Below are positions 26,705 to 36,415 of a DNA stretch of 64,000 nucleotides, one piece after another. The translations under genes and the position numbers were made by a program. The notes under the pieces were generated by a model. The model saw only the letters and a list, made by a program, of their open reading frames with translations, had not been told where the DNA came from and searched no databases. Within the stretch, counting starts at the first letter, position 1; every line of letters starts with the position of its first letter. The stretch is from PGYT01 sp963675055 (lineage in GTDB: Bacteria > Bacteroidota > Ignavibacteria > Ignavibacteriales > Melioribacteraceae): NCBI GenBank assembly GCA_963675055.2, contig CAXXJE010000002.1, positions 2,108,001 to 2,172,000 on the forward strand, read 5' to 3'.

Positions 26705-26753
26705 GAATAATAAATCGTCAGTACAATTAAAACCACATTTTAGGGGACAGATA

Positions 26754-27461
26754 ATGACCGAATCTGAAAAGTACAATGTCAACTTTTTCAAACCGCTTTC
26801 AGATCATGCTAAAGCTAATAAGAAACTGATTATTATCCTGGCAGTAATCTGGGCGGTTGGTGTTTTTGGATTTCAGATATTACTAATGCTGCTAAATGAA
26901 CCAACACCTGAAAAATCATATGAAGTGTTTCAAAATTCAATGCCGGCTATGATGGAGAACGAAGATTCCACAAACACCGGCAAGGCCGAATTAGCCAGGA
27001 CTTTTTTACATGTTCTGGGCAAAAATATTGCCGTGAAAGAAAATCACAAAACCGTACTGAAAACGGCACTAAGTAAAATTGTTTTTTCGATGGCGGCTGA
27101 TAGTATTAACGCGGTGTTTAAGAGTGATGTTAGCGACGAATCTGTAATTCTGGCAAAACAAATGATAGGACTGGGTGATTCCGGATTTGATAAAATTATG
27201 GCAGACCTTATTCCGAGTTCACTTGTTAAAGTTGAAGACGGAGTAATAAGCGAAGAATGTAAAAAAGCAATTCCAGAAATAATGCAATTGTATCTTGTTC
27301 ACAATCAAAACGCTTTAACCGATTTCAATTTTCTCGGTTTTCCTTTCCATTACTGGTACACGGCGCAATTTCTCCTGATCATGTTCGTGATTTTATGCCT
27401 GGTATACGCAATGGTAAATGATAAATCAAACGAGAAATACGATTTCGTTGAAGAAACCTAA
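26754..27461 (+). CDS. DUF4212-like symporter small subunit with a large insertion
   Basis: A 235-residue membrane protein with two hydrophobic helices at the ends: about 25-47 (KKLIIILAVIWAVGVFGFQI) and about 202-222 (WYTAQFLLIMFVILCLVYAM). DUF4212 small subunits of sodium/substrate symporters are ~90 residues with the same two helices and a conserved GFP...YW.AQ segment, which is present here (FLGFPFHYWYTAQF). About 130 residues separate the helices, predicted extracytoplasmic. The RBS is AGGGGA. The symporter gene starts 22 bases downstream, fitting a two-subunit transporter. Confidence 0.7.
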   Translation: MTESEKYNVNFFKPLSDHAKANKKLIIILAVIWAVGVFGFQILLMLLNEPTPEKSYEVFQNSMPAMMENEDSTNTGKAELARTFLHVLGKNIAVKENHKTVLKTALSKIVFSMAADSINAVFKSDVSDESVILAKQMIGLGDSGFDKIMADLIPSSLVKVEDGVISEECKKAIPEIMQLYLVHNQNALTDFNFLGFPFHYWYTAQFLLIMFVILCLVYAMVNDKSNEKYDFVEET

Positions 27462-27483
27462 AACTAAAATATTGGAGGCAATT

Positions 27484-29163
27484 GTGAACAAGATTATAAA
27501 GATCGTATATACATTTCTTATGTTGTTAGTGTTAAGTTCAAACCTAATGGCGCAATCGGCAACCAGCCTTGAGGGCGAGTTCAAATTAGGTCCCGCCATT
27601 ATTTTAATTATACTGCTTCTCACATTTGTGATGGTCGGACTTTTTAACCGGGCTAAGGATACCTCAACATACTGGGCGGCAGGCAGAAAAATATCACCTG
27701 TCGGAGCCGGAATGGCAATAGCATCAAACTGGATGAGCGCTGCGTCTTTTCTGGGAATGGCGGCAATTATGTACGGAGCAGGATATCACGGATTATCATA
27801 TGTTGTTGGCTGGACAGGCGGATATGTACTGTTATTAATATTGATGGCAGGACAGATCAGGCGCTACGGAAAATATACGGCCGCCGATTTCATCGGCGAC
27901 AGGTATTATTCAAAAGGATTAAGAGGTGTAGGGGCAGGATTAGCTATATTCATTTCTTTCTCCTACTGTGTTGGTCAGTTTGCCGGTATCGGATTAATGT
28001 TCAAATGGATACTGGGAATTGATTATACATGGGCCGTCTTAATTGGTGCATCTGTTGTACTTACCTACACACTTATTTCGGGTATGCTTGGAGTTACCAA
28101 GAACATGCAGATACAATATGTAATAATTATTGTGTCATTTTTAATCCCCCTATTTATTCTGGCTTACAAATTCGGCTATTTCTTCTGGCTGCCGCAAGCC
28201 GGTTACGGAACAGTTGTCGGCGATATAGTAAACGGAATAGCCCCCGGCAAAGGATTGACAGCCTTGGGGCATGACTTCGCCATACTTCCATCGCCGGAGT
28301 TTGCGATGCCATGGGATCCAGCGACCGGGCAGACCGCCTTCCAATGGATTGCAATTTGTTTTTCATTGATGATCGGTACCGCCGGGCTGCCTCATGTTAT
28401 TCAGCGCTTTTATGTTGTGCCGCGCGCAAAAGACGCAAGATGGTCTGTAGTTTGGGGATTATTCTTTATCTGTATTCTTTACTGGAGTGCACCTGTATAT
28501 TCAGCATTCGGAAAGATTTTATCTGCCAATCCAGAAGTCGGGCGTTTAGCTAAAGATGCGATTGTCGTCTACACAGCACAACTTGGCGATGTCTTTCCTC
28601 TTATAGTTGGTTTTCTTGCAGCAGGGGCGGTATCAGCAGCATTTTCAACGGTGTCAGGTTTATTGGTCGCCGGTGCATCCGCGTTTTCACATGACCTGTA
28701 TTATAAAGTAATAAATCCAAATGCGAACGAGAAAACGCAAATGTTAATGGCCCGCATTGGTACCATATTAATGGCAGCGGCAGTTGCAATTGTAGCGCTG
28801 TTAAACTTAGGACTAATAGCGCAGCTGGTAGCCGTTGCTTTCTCACTTGCCGGATGTACAATATTTCCCTTGTTCTTATTGGGAATTTGGTGGAGCGGTT
28901 CAAACAGAGCAGGAGCATGGGGCGGTCTGATAGCCGGATCTACTGTTTCCTTAATAGCATTGGTTTACTTTGTAGCCGGTAAATTCGGAGCAGTACTGCC
29001 GGCACAAGAATTTATAACTGAGTATTTGAATGCATGGTATTTTGCTATATTTGGTGCACCTTTGGCTATAATAACCAATATACTGGTGTCGAAATTCACA
29101 AAAGAAGATACTCCGCTTGAAATTAAAAAGTTTCTGGCTGAAACAGTGCATAACTATAAATAA
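27484..29163 (+). CDS. sodium:solute symporter (SSS family, ActP/VC_2705-like)
   Basis: A 559-residue transporter. An N-terminal signal-like helix ending in LMAQ precedes about 13 transmembrane helices. SSS features include NRAKDTSTYWAAGRKISPVG, IASNWMSAASFLGMAAIMYG, GRYGKYTAADFIGDRY-type RRYGKYTAADFIGDRYYS, and SAAFSTVSGLLVAGASAFSHD with the Na-site serines. This is closest in feel to the acetate/pyruvate group that pairs with DUF485 or DUF4212 proteins. I use GTG 27484 with a GGAGG site, not an upstream in-frame codon inside the previous gene. A terminator follows at 29173. Confidence 0.9.
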   Translation: MNKIIKIVYTFLMLLVLSSNLMAQSATSLEGEFKLGPAIILIILLLTFVMVGLFNRAKDTSTYWAAGRKISPVGAGMAIASNWMSAASFLGMAAIMYGAGYHGLSYVVGWTGGYVLLLILMAGQIRRYGKYTAADFIGDRYYSKGLRGVGAGLAIFISFSYCVGQFAGIGLMFKWILGIDYTWAVLIGASVVLTYTLISGMLGVTKNMQIQYVIIIVSFLIPLFILAYKFGYFFWLPQAGYGTVVGDIVNGIAPGKGLTALGHDFAILPSPEFAMPWDPATGQTAFQWIAICFSLMIGTAGLPHVIQRFYVVPRAKDARWSVVWGLFFICILYWSAPVYSAFGKILSANPEVGRLAKDAIVVYTAQLGDVFPLIVGFLAAGAVSAAFSTVSGLLVAGASAFSHDLYYKVINPNANEKTQMLMARIGTILMAAAVAIVALLNLGLIAQLVAVAFSLAGCTIFPLFLLGIWWSGSNRAGAWGGLIAGSTVSLIALVYFVAGKFGAVLPAQEFITEYLNAWYFAIFGAPLAIITNILVSKFTKEDTPLEIKKFLAETVHNYK

Positions 29164-29172
29164 TATTTTAAC

Positions 29173-29213
29173 GAACGGAGAATCAAACATGGTTCTCCGT
29201 TCTGTTACTTTTT
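29173..29213 (+). terminator. intrinsic terminator after the symporter
   Basis: GAACGGAGAA (29173-29182) pairs perfectly with TTCTCCGTTC (29193-29202), 10-base loop, then TGTTACTTTTT. Confidence 0.85.
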
Positions 29214-29294
29214 AATTCCTGCCGTATGTTTGTAGTATCTCAATCCGAATTTTGGTAATATAATTTTTAGTTAGAATAATTTCCGGTTGTATAT

Positions 29295-32216
29295 ATGAAA
29301 AGCAAAATAGAAAGGAATTATTTTTTTCTGAGAATAACACTGCCTACTTTTCTGGCTTTTGCATTATTCGTGATAACATTATTTGTTGTCGTTATCCCAT
29401 CTTTTGAAAACCAGATGATGGACAGAAAACGTGAGATGACAAAAGAGCTTACAAATTCAGCCTGGAATATTCTTAATGAATATCACATTAAGGAAATGAA
29501 TGGCGAATTAGCAAGAGAAGAGGCGCAGAAGAGAGCTATTGAAATAATTAATGATTTACGATACGGTGAGGAGAACAAAGATTATTTTTGGATAACTGAT
29601 TCTCATCCAAACATGATCGCTCATCCTTATCGTCCGGAATTGAATGGCAAGGACCTTTCAGACTATTCTGACCCAGAAGGAAAGAAACTTTTCGTTGAAT
29701 TTGTAAAAGCAGTTCAGTCAAATGGTAACGGTTTTGTAAACTATATGTGGCAATGGAAAGATGATTCTACCAGGATTGTTCCGAAATTATCATATGTAAA
29801 GGGTTTCGAATCCTGGGATTGGATTATAGGTACGGGAATCTATATTGAAGACGTTAAAGAAGAAATTTCTAATTTTACGAGTAATTTGTTTTATATATCA
29901 ATGTCAATTCTGGCTGTATTAGCCCTTCTATTGCTGGTTATTTCGCAGCAGAGTCACAAAATTGAATTAAAACGAAAAGCCGCTGAGGATAACCTTCGTG
30001 AATCGGAAGCAAAGTATCATGCTCTTGTTGAAGCTTCAACTGAAGGACTTGTTATGATACTGGATAGTAAATTTGTCTATTCAAACAAAGCCATGCAGCA
30101 TTTATTATCTATTAATTCGATTGATAATATAAACGAAGAACTGGCAGATATTTTATGCGATGAAAATAGTGCTCCAGTTACTGCAAATTTTTTCGCATCA
30201 CTCTTAAAAGGGAATTGCAGCTCAAATGTATTTGACGGTAAGCTTGTTACAAAGAACGGCGAAATACTTGACGTTCACCTGGATGTTTCACCTATAGTAT
30301 TTGGTGAAAAAGAAGGATTCACTATAATTATCAAAGATGTAAGTACAAGTAAGAAAATCGAGAATGAGCTAGGTGAAAGTGAAGAAAAGTATAAAACTCT
30401 AACCAATAATATTCGTATGGGTGTTTTTAGAATTACGCTTGGGAAGAAAAATAAACTGTTGGAAATCAATCCTGCAGGTGCCGAACTATTGGGATATTCA
30501 ACATCAGCGGAGCTGCTTGAAACTGATTTGTTTGACTCAATAAGAAATGAAGAAGATAGGAGGGTATTAGTTGCAGACTTGATGAATTACGGTAATTTAA
30601 GGAATAGGATAATTCCTTTTAACAGGAAGGATAGTTCAGGTATTATTTTGTCAATTTCAGCAGTCGCAATTAAGAATGAAACCGGCGAGTCGTTGCAATG
30701 CGACGGAATCATGGAAGATGTTACAGAGAGACTTAAACTTGAAGAAGCGCGGGAAAACCTGATAACTGAACTTCAGACATCTCATTATTTCTTAAATGAA
30801 CCTATAAGTAAATTTATAAAAAATATTATCTCCTGTTCTATGGAGACATCGGTGAAAGAGGCGGCTGAACTTATGACAAAGAAAAAGTACAGTGCGATCC
30901 TGATTACATCACCCTCGGATACAGGAAATGAGTTTATCGGCATTCTTACTGACCGGGATTTGCGAGAGCGAGCTGTTGCAACAGGAGTAAATCTTGACAA
31001 ACCTGTTTACGAGGTAATGACATCCCCTATAATTTCCATTGATGAAGATGCGATGGTTTTTGAAGCATTCAGTAAAATGTTTGAGAAATCCACAAGACAT
31101 CTGGCGGTTAAAGATTATAATGGTAAAATAATCAGTTTAATCAGCAGCGAAGAATTACTACAGGTTCAAAGTCATTCATCAACTTTTTTAATTGATGAAA
31201 TCGAGAACTCTAATGCGGAAGAAATACCTTCATTAAATTCAAGATTACCGGTTATAGTTAAGACAATGGTGAATAACGGCGCTAAAGTAAACATTATTAC
31301 GAAAACCATAACATCTATTGCCGATACTATTATGCGACAGTATATATTATCAGCCGTTGAAGAACTCGGCGAACCACCGGTTCCGTTTTCGTTTTTTGCA
31401 CTCGGCAGTCAGGGACGTGAGGAGCAGACATTGTTTACTGACCAGGATAATGCGATAATATTTGATGATAAACTATTCCCGGCGAGTAAAGATACTTATC
31501 TCTATTTCAGCAGACTGGGAGAAATAGTATGCAGAAACATGAAGGAGTGCGGATATGAATACTGTATTGGTGAATCAATGGCAAATAATTCAAAGTGGGT
31601 TCAGCCGATCAGTAAATGGAAAGATTACTATTCACATTGGATTCATAATTCAACTCCCCAGGATCTGTTGGAAATTAGTATATTTTTCGATTTTAGATCA
31701 GTATACGGGGAGCAAACTCTGGCAGAAGAATTGCGCGATTTTCTCTTTCAAACAGCTCAGGGGCAGTCCGGATTTTTTCAACATTTAACAAAGAATTGTT
31801 TGCTGCATAAACCTCCTCTTAATCTTCTTGGTAATATAGTTTTAGAATCCAAAGGGGAACATCCGGAAACATTTAATATTAAGAATGCGATCATGCCGTT
31901 AACTGATTTCGCCCGTATTTATTCGTTGAATAATAGGGTCACAGCGACTAACACATTGGAACGTCTGCGAGAATTAAATAAAAGGGGAGTTTTAAAGACC
32001 AGCAGTTATGAGGAATTAATCCAGGCTTATAATTTTCTGATGCAGCTAAGATTAAAACATCAGGTTAATGCATTTGAGAAAAACATTCTCCCGAACAATG
32101 CGATAAATCCGAATGAGTTTACTCAGATTGAAATGAAGATCGTGAAAAATGTATTGAGTCAAATTACAGCAGTACAGAAAAGGCTAAGTTATGAATTTAC
32201 AGGAGAAGCGTTGTAG
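29295..32216 (+). CDS. Cache-PAS-PAS-CBS-DUF294 sensor/regulator protein
   Basis: A 973-residue multidomain protein. Order: transmembrane helix (12-34), extracytoplasmic single-Cache domain (about 35-195; YFWITDSHPNMIAHPYRPEL, ESWDWIIGTGIYIEDV), second helix (197-217), PAS 1 (about 234-355; SEAKYHALVEAS), PAS 2 (about 357-480; SEEKYKTLTNNI), a CBS pair (about 505-640; IGILTDRDLRERAVA), then a DUF294 nucleotidyltransferase with GSQGREEQTLFTDQD at 704-718 and its helical C-terminal domain. DUF294 proteins resemble GlnD and often sit beside acetate-type symporters, as here. Fusing the extracytoplasmic sensor to this module suggests direct solute-sensing control. Confidence 0.88.
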   Translation: MKSKIERNYFFLRITLPTFLAFALFVITLFVVVIPSFENQMMDRKREMTKELTNSAWNILNEYHIKEMNGELAREEAQKRAIEIINDLRYGEENKDYFWITDSHPNMIAHPYRPELNGKDLSDYSDPEGKKLFVEFVKAVQSNGNGFVNYMWQWKDDSTRIVPKLSYVKGFESWDWIIGTGIYIEDVKEEISNFTSNLFYISMSILAVLALLLLVISQQSHKIELKRKAAEDNLRESEAKYHALVEASTEGLVMILDSKFVYSNKAMQHLLSINSIDNINEELADILCDENSAPVTANFFASLLKGNCSSNVFDGKLVTKNGEILDVHLDVSPIVFGEKEGFTIIIKDVSTSKKIENELGESEEKYKTLTNNIRMGVFRITLGKKNKLLEINPAGAELLGYSTSAELLETDLFDSIRNEEDRRVLVADLMNYGNLRNRIIPFNRKDSSGIILSISAVAIKNETGESLQCDGIMEDVTERLKLEEARENLITELQTSHYFLNEPISKFIKNIISCSMETSVKEAAELMTKKKYSAILITSPSDTGNEFIGILTDRDLRERAVATGVNLDKPVYEVMTSPIISIDEDAMVFEAFSKMFEKSTRHLAVKDYNGKIISLISSEELLQVQSHSSTFLIDEIENSNAEEIPSLNSRLPVIVKTMVNNGAKVNIITKTITSIADTIMRQYILSAVEELGEPPVPFSFFALGSQGREEQTLFTDQDNAIIFDDKLFPASKDTYLYFSRLGEIVCRNMKECGYEYCIGESMANNSKWVQPISKWKDYYSHWIHNSTPQDLLEISIFFDFRSVYGEQTLAEELRDFLFQTAQGQSGFFQHLTKNCLLHKPPLNLLGNIVLESKGEHPETFNIKNAIMPLTDFARIYSLNNRVTATNTLERLRELNKRGVLKTSSYEELIQAYNFLMQLRLKHQVNAFEKNILPNNAINPNEFTQIEMKIVKNVLSQITAVQKRLSYEFTGEAL

Positions 32217-33015
32217 ATCTTACCGGCTTGAAATAACACTCGAGATTTTCCCTCGCTTTTACCGGGGAAACATTGCTGCTCTCACTAATAAGAGGTCCAT
32301 TGTATTTTATGGAGTCGAGAGCTGAACAAACTTCCGTCCAGTTTATATTCCCTTCACCTACGCTTAAATGGTTGTCGTTTTTTCCCAAGTTATCATGAAA
32401 ATGAACATTGATCAGCTTTTCTTTTAATTTATCTATATAGGATGTTGAACCCTCTGCGAGATTTGCATGTCCGGTATCAAGACAGAATCCGATAAAATCA
32501 CTATCCACCCTTTCAAAAATTCTCTGAAAATCGCTTACGCAATCACCTATGAATAAGTAATCAGAACCGTGCGGAATTGGTACAACGTTTTCCAGTGCGA
32601 GTTTTACATTATACTCTCTGCAATATTCAACAGTTTGTAAAAGAGAATTGATCAATCTCAACAATGCCTTTTTGCGCGTCCATTTTTCTACCGGAAACCA
32701 ATAGAATATCCCGGGATGTATTACTATGCATTCAATTCCATTAGTTCCTGCCAGTTTAATTATGTTTTTAAGCTGCCCAACACTCTTTTTTCTTATAGCA
32801 GGAATAATATCGGCTATGCTTATCGTGAAAGGCAGATGGAAGTTTAAACCGATATTCAGTTTTGCAGCCCTTCTAATTAACATAATCCATTCATCACTTA
32901 ACTTCATGTTACTGTTGGATGACAGGCTTATCTCAAGGTAGGTTAGATTATTGGCGGCAGCATATACTAATGTCTGTTCAAGTTCATCGAAAGATGTTGT
33001 AAAGCCGTATTTCAT
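32197..33015 (-). CDS. sugar phosphate isomerase/epimerase-like TIM-barrel protein
   Basis: A 272-residue xylose-isomerase-like TIM barrel (AP endonuclease 2 family). Typical strands and metal ligands are visible: YGFTTSFDELEQTLVYAAAN, LEISLSSN, LNFHLPF, ECIVIHPG, VKLALENV (Glu ligand), FCLDTGHANL (Asp, His), LINVHFHDN (His) and ISES near the end. The activity may be that of an epimerase, isomerase or endonuclease IV-like enzyme. The ATG at 33015 fits the first barrel strand; an in-frame ATG at 33066 adds 17 residues without support. Its 3' end overlaps the converging sensor gene by 20 bases. Confidence 0.78.
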   Translation of the reverse strand: MKYGFTTSFDELEQTLVYAAANNLTYLEISLSSNSNMKLSDEWIMLIRRAAKLNIGLNFHLPFTISIADIIPAIRKKSVGQLKNIIKLAGTNGIECIVIHPGIFYWFPVEKWTRKKALLRLINSLLQTVEYCREYNVKLALENVVPIPHGSDYLFIGDCVSDFQRIFERVDSDFIGFCLDTGHANLAEGSTSYIDKLKEKLINVHFHDNLGKNDNHLSVGEGNINWTEVCSALDSIKYNGPLISESSNVSPVKARENLECYFKPVRSTTLLL

Positions 33016-33297
33016 ATTTAATAAATACTTTGTCACACTTACCGGAATGTAAATTACATAAAACATACCAATTATTTATTATTGAATATAATGTAAAACT
33101 TTTACCGTATCTCGGTTTTGTACCTTTCATCATTATTTAATGACATTCAATTCCTGTTATTTCCGGATAAGAAATTAGGACTTTCATTAGATAATAGGGT
33201 ATTGAGAAAAACTATGTGAGTGAATTACTATAATTCGAAACGTATTTAAGATTATCAGTTAATCTATTTTTCTGAGAATTTATTACAAAATATAAAT

Positions 33298-34566
33298 CTA
33301 ATGGGCGGGGATTAATAGTTTGAAAATACTTCCCTTACTCAATTCGCTTTCTATGAATAATTCACCACCGTGAATTCTAACGATTTCCCGTACCATTTGT
33401 AATCCCAGACCCGAGCCCGTCTCGCCATTAGTACCTTCTAATGACTGCACAAATTTTTTCCCTATAATCTCCCGGATTTGGTTTTCTGTCATACCAATTC
33501 CATTATCACGAACCATAACAGAAAGCAGCGTGTCAGTTTGCTTCGCTGAAATTTCGATTTCACTATTAATGCATGAGTACTTTACTGCATTTGACAAAAG
33601 GTTTCTGATAGCTGTTGAAATAAGAAAATTATCACATTTGATGGTATCTGTTTTAATAGACTGTCTGAAAGTAATTCTCTTTAACTCTGCAGCAATCATG
33701 TTATCTTTGATCGCCTGATCAATAATTCGTTTAAGATCACATTTGGAAAACTCCTTTGAGTAGACGCCCGATCTCAGTTTACCCCAGCTTAAAAGTTTAT
33801 TTAGCAATTCATACTGATTCTCAATTGCATTTCTGATGTTGCAAATCAAATCTCTTTTATCGTCTTCCGAAATATCATTGAAATTATCACTTAAGTAGTT
33901 GGTGCTGCCTTTAAGAACTTGAAATGGATTCTTAAGATCATGTGCCAGTATCTTAAAAAACCTGTCTTTCATTTCGTTGGATTCTTTTAACTCCCTTTCT
34001 TTCGATTTAATGTTTAATTGCATCAAATATACAATGAAGGTTATTGTAACAAGAATAATAATAACATCCATAATGTAGGTAATGTCGACAAGGTGAGATA
34101 ATCGAGTGTCAAGTTTGCCGTAGTATTCCAATAATCCGATTGTAATAACTATACTTAAGTTAACTATAGTTGTAACTACAAATAGCCTTGGATTTAAAAC
34201 AAAACCGGTGACAGTAATAATAACCGGGAAGATTATAATCGCCGCATCTCTTAATCCGTCATTCAGGATCATAAGATTCGTTGTCATGAGTATGGTAAGA
34301 AAATAGATAGTGAGGAACGAATACTTGAAAGAATAAAACCTGTTTAGAGAAAAATTTACCAGAAGGGCGATTAGTGATAGTAATATTATTGGGACGGAGG
34401 TGTAAGATTCTGTGAGGAGATTGTTGATGACAGCAAGAATCAATCCCGGAATAAAGAAAACCGATATTCTATCAACAACATACTTTTGATGTTCAAATTT
34501 CGTGGGAACTCCATTCGATGAGAACATAAAGTAATCTTTTATTTTGGTTCTAAACTTTTCTTGCAT
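33298..34566 (-). CDS. membrane sensor histidine kinase
   Basis: A 422-residue kinase. The N-terminal half has about six transmembrane helices (35-180) in place of a classical periplasmic sensor domain. The HisKA region has the phosphorylated His209 in KILAHDLKNPFQVLKG. The ATPase domain shows the N box (AIRNLLSNAVKYS), G1 (MVRDNGIGM) and G2 (GSGLGLQMVREIVRIHGG). No response regulator gene lies adjacent, so this is an orphan kinase. The signal is unknown; an integral-membrane sensor could respond to membrane state or a hydrophobic ligand. Confidence 0.9.
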   Translation of the reverse strand: MQEKFRTKIKDYFMFSSNGVPTKFEHQKYVVDRISVFFIPGLILAVINNLLTESYTSVPIILLSLIALLVNFSLNRFYSFKYSFLTIYFLTILMTTNLMILNDGLRDAAIIIFPVIITVTGFVLNPRLFVVTTIVNLSIVITIGLLEYYGKLDTRLSHLVDITYIMDVIIILVTITFIVYLMQLNIKSKERELKESNEMKDRFFKILAHDLKNPFQVLKGSTNYLSDNFNDISEDDKRDLICNIRNAIENQYELLNKLLSWGKLRSGVYSKEFSKCDLKRIIDQAIKDNMIAAELKRITFRQSIKTDTIKCDNFLISTAIRNLLSNAVKYSCINSEIEISAKQTDTLLSVMVRDNGIGMTENQIREIIGKKFVQSLEGTNGETGSGLGLQMVREIVRIHGGELFIESELSKGSIFKLLIPAH

Positions 34567-35024
34567 AAGTCGGTGTCAGCCGGTGGATCATTTCAATCCT
34601 TATAATAACATCTTATTGTCAATTATTTAATGTAATTATACCTGGTAAACGATACCTACAATAAAATGAAATTTACTTCGGAGGACGAAATGCCAATTTG
34701 TTCGTCATAAGTTATAGAAATTCCTATCCATAAAAATCGCTGTACTAAGAATTAAATGGAGAATTTTCATTCCGGCTGGTATAATATTCACAAATAATGT
34801 TTCCACGAATATTTTAAAACAATTTTCCTCAATAAAATGGTTGGAGCATTCTATTGAAGAGATAATTCATAATAATTATTGCCCTTCGAAAAATAACCAT
34901 TAAAAATATTTCTTTATTTGATGGGATGCAATAGAGAAAACAAATGCTTTGCGCGTAGTCAAAACCAGATTATTTCATATGAGGACATCAAATCTGTTCG
35001 TCTATAAAGTTGCTTTTGTCGTAG
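34567..35024. other. intergenic region, 458 bases, without a recognisable gene
   Basis: AT-rich, with stops in all frames and no RNA gene, terminator or repeat that I can support. It contains the promoter of the histidine kinase and the 3' flank of nfu. Confidence 0.6.
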
Positions 35025-35567
35025 TTAACCAGAGACTACTTCTAGATTTGGATTGATCTCACGTCTTAGAAGGTTCTCAATTGCGACAAGTGTTCCGCGG
35101 ATTGCGCTTGGACAGGAGCCGCAGGCACCCTGGTAGCGAATTTTCAGCATTGTGCCTTCCAGTCCCAAAACCTGAAGACCGCCGCCGTCACCGGCGAGAG
35201 CGGGTCGAACGCGCTGATCGAGGAGATCATTAATTTGTTTCAGCAGTTCTGTTTCTTCAATAGTAATTCCTTCAACTTCCTTTTCAGCAGGAATTTGCGA
35301 AGGATCGAAGTTTGAAATGAACTGTACAAATGGTTTCTGAATATGACCCCAGCTCACGGACGGATCTTTTTCAATTGTTACGAACTTATCCATATAAAAT
35401 ACGGAAACAACACCTTCGAGCTCGAAAATACCCTTAGCCAGCGGATCATTTGCTGCCTCTTCCTTACTTGAGAAACTGCGAGTCTCGGCATTTAACAGAC
35501 GTGTATTCAATATAAATTTCAATGCCTGGGGATTCGGAGTTAAATCTACATCTTGTACTACTAACAT
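35025..35567 (-). CDS. nfuA: Nfu-type iron-sulfur scaffold/carrier protein
   Basis: A 180-residue protein with an N-terminal Nfu domain (about 1-85; QDVDLTPNPQALKFILNTRL, IFELEGVVSVFYMDKFVTI) and a C-terminal NifU-like domain (about 105-175) with RPALAGDGGGLQVLG and the cluster-binding CGSCPSA pair, Cys149 and Cys152. Nfu proteins bind a [4Fe-4S] cluster at a dimer interface and deliver it to client proteins. It has a clear ATG after a GAGGAAAAC stretch and is separated from rsmI by 104 bases. Confidence 0.92.
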   Translation of the reverse strand: MLVVQDVDLTPNPQALKFILNTRLLNAETRSFSSKEEAANDPLAKGIFELEGVVSVFYMDKFVTIEKDPSVSWGHIQKPFVQFISNFDPSQIPAEKEVEGITIEETELLKQINDLLDQRVRPALAGDGGGLQVLGLEGTMLKIRYQGACGSCPSAIRGTLVAIENLLRREINPNLEVVSG

Positions 35568-35671
35568 GTTTTCCTCAGCTTTTCTCTCATTTTAAAAACA
35601 ATAATAATATAAAAATGGTTCTTTACAAAACCCATCATATTAAAAATAAATGCCTGGCGCAAGAGTGGAAA

Positions 35672-36382
35672 TTAATGGTGTTTGCGGGGTGTTCTGCGAT
35701 TGTCGATGAGCAGTACGAACTCTCCTTTCAACTGGTTTTTTTCAGCATAATCGGCGATCTCTTTAATGTTTCCTCTGAAAATTTTTTCTTTTTTCGTCGT
35801 CAGTTCATATGCGAGAACAACCTGCTGGTTTTTCCCGAAATTACTTTCAATTTCTTTCAGGATTTTCCGTAAGCGGTAAGGTGTTTCCATCAGGACGATA
35901 ACTTCATTTATCTTTTTTAGTCCGTGAAGTTCGTTTCGCCGAATATCTTTTTTGGGAGACAACCATCCGTAGTGATAGAATTTGTCGACATGCAAATTGG
36001 AGCCGGTAATAGCCGGGATAATCGAGTTAACACCGGGAATAATTTCAATATTAACTTTATACGAAATTGCCAGATCCAAAAGGTAATGCCCGGGATCCGA
36101 AAAAAGAGGCGTTCCGCAGTCCGAGATTAATGCTGCGGATTTTCCCGAGTGAATTAGATTTACAAGTTCCTGCGTGTTTTCTTTTTCGTTATGCTCATTA
36201 ACCTGATAGAGTTCTTTCTTGATTTCGAGTTTTGCGAGTAGTCTTCGTGCTGCTTTGAATTCTTCACAGATTATAAAATCAACTTCTTTAAGTATCCGCA
36301 AGGCTCGCAGAGTTATATCATCGATATTACCGATTGGAGTTGAGACTATATAAAGTGTGGACTGCATCACAATGCTTGCCAT
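35672..36382 (-). CDS. rsmI: 16S rRNA (cytidine(1402)-2'-O)-methyltransferase
   Basis: A 236-residue tetrapyrrole-methylase-fold enzyme that 2'-O-methylates C1402 of 16S rRNA. Family motifs: LYIVSTPIGNIDDITLRALR, VNEHNEKEN, LISDCGTPLFSDPG, IPGVNSIIPAI, and VVLAYELTTKKEKIFRG. Either ATG 36382 or ATG 36367 (MQSTLYIVS) could be the start; neither has a clear ribosome binding site. The gene begins 8 bases after the stem of the proS terminator, so its expression is unusual: readthrough, a leaderless message, or a promoter inside proS. Confidence 0.9.
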   Translation of the reverse strand: MASIVMQSTLYIVSTPIGNIDDITLRALRILKEVDFIICEEFKAARRLLAKLEIKKELYQVNEHNEKENTQELVNLIHSGKSAALISDCGTPLFSDPGHYLLDLAISYKVNIEIIPGVNSIIPAITGSNLHVDKFYHYGWLSPKKDIRRNELHGLKKINEVIVLMETPYRLRKILKEIESNFGKNQQVVLAYELTTKKEKIFRGNIKEIADYAEKNQLKGEFVLLIDNRRTPRKHH

Positions 36383-36389
36383 TTATTAA

Positions 36390-36412
36390 AACACCGGGCT
36401 AAACCCGGTGTT
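36390..36412 (-). terminator. intrinsic terminator after proS, abutting rsmI
   Basis: AACACCGGG (36390-36398) and CCCGGTGTT (36404-36412) pair perfectly around a 5-base loop. On the minus strand the stem is followed by TTAATAA, ending just before the rsmI ATG. It begins 3 bases after the proS stop. Confidence 0.75.
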
Positions 36413-36415
36413 AAA

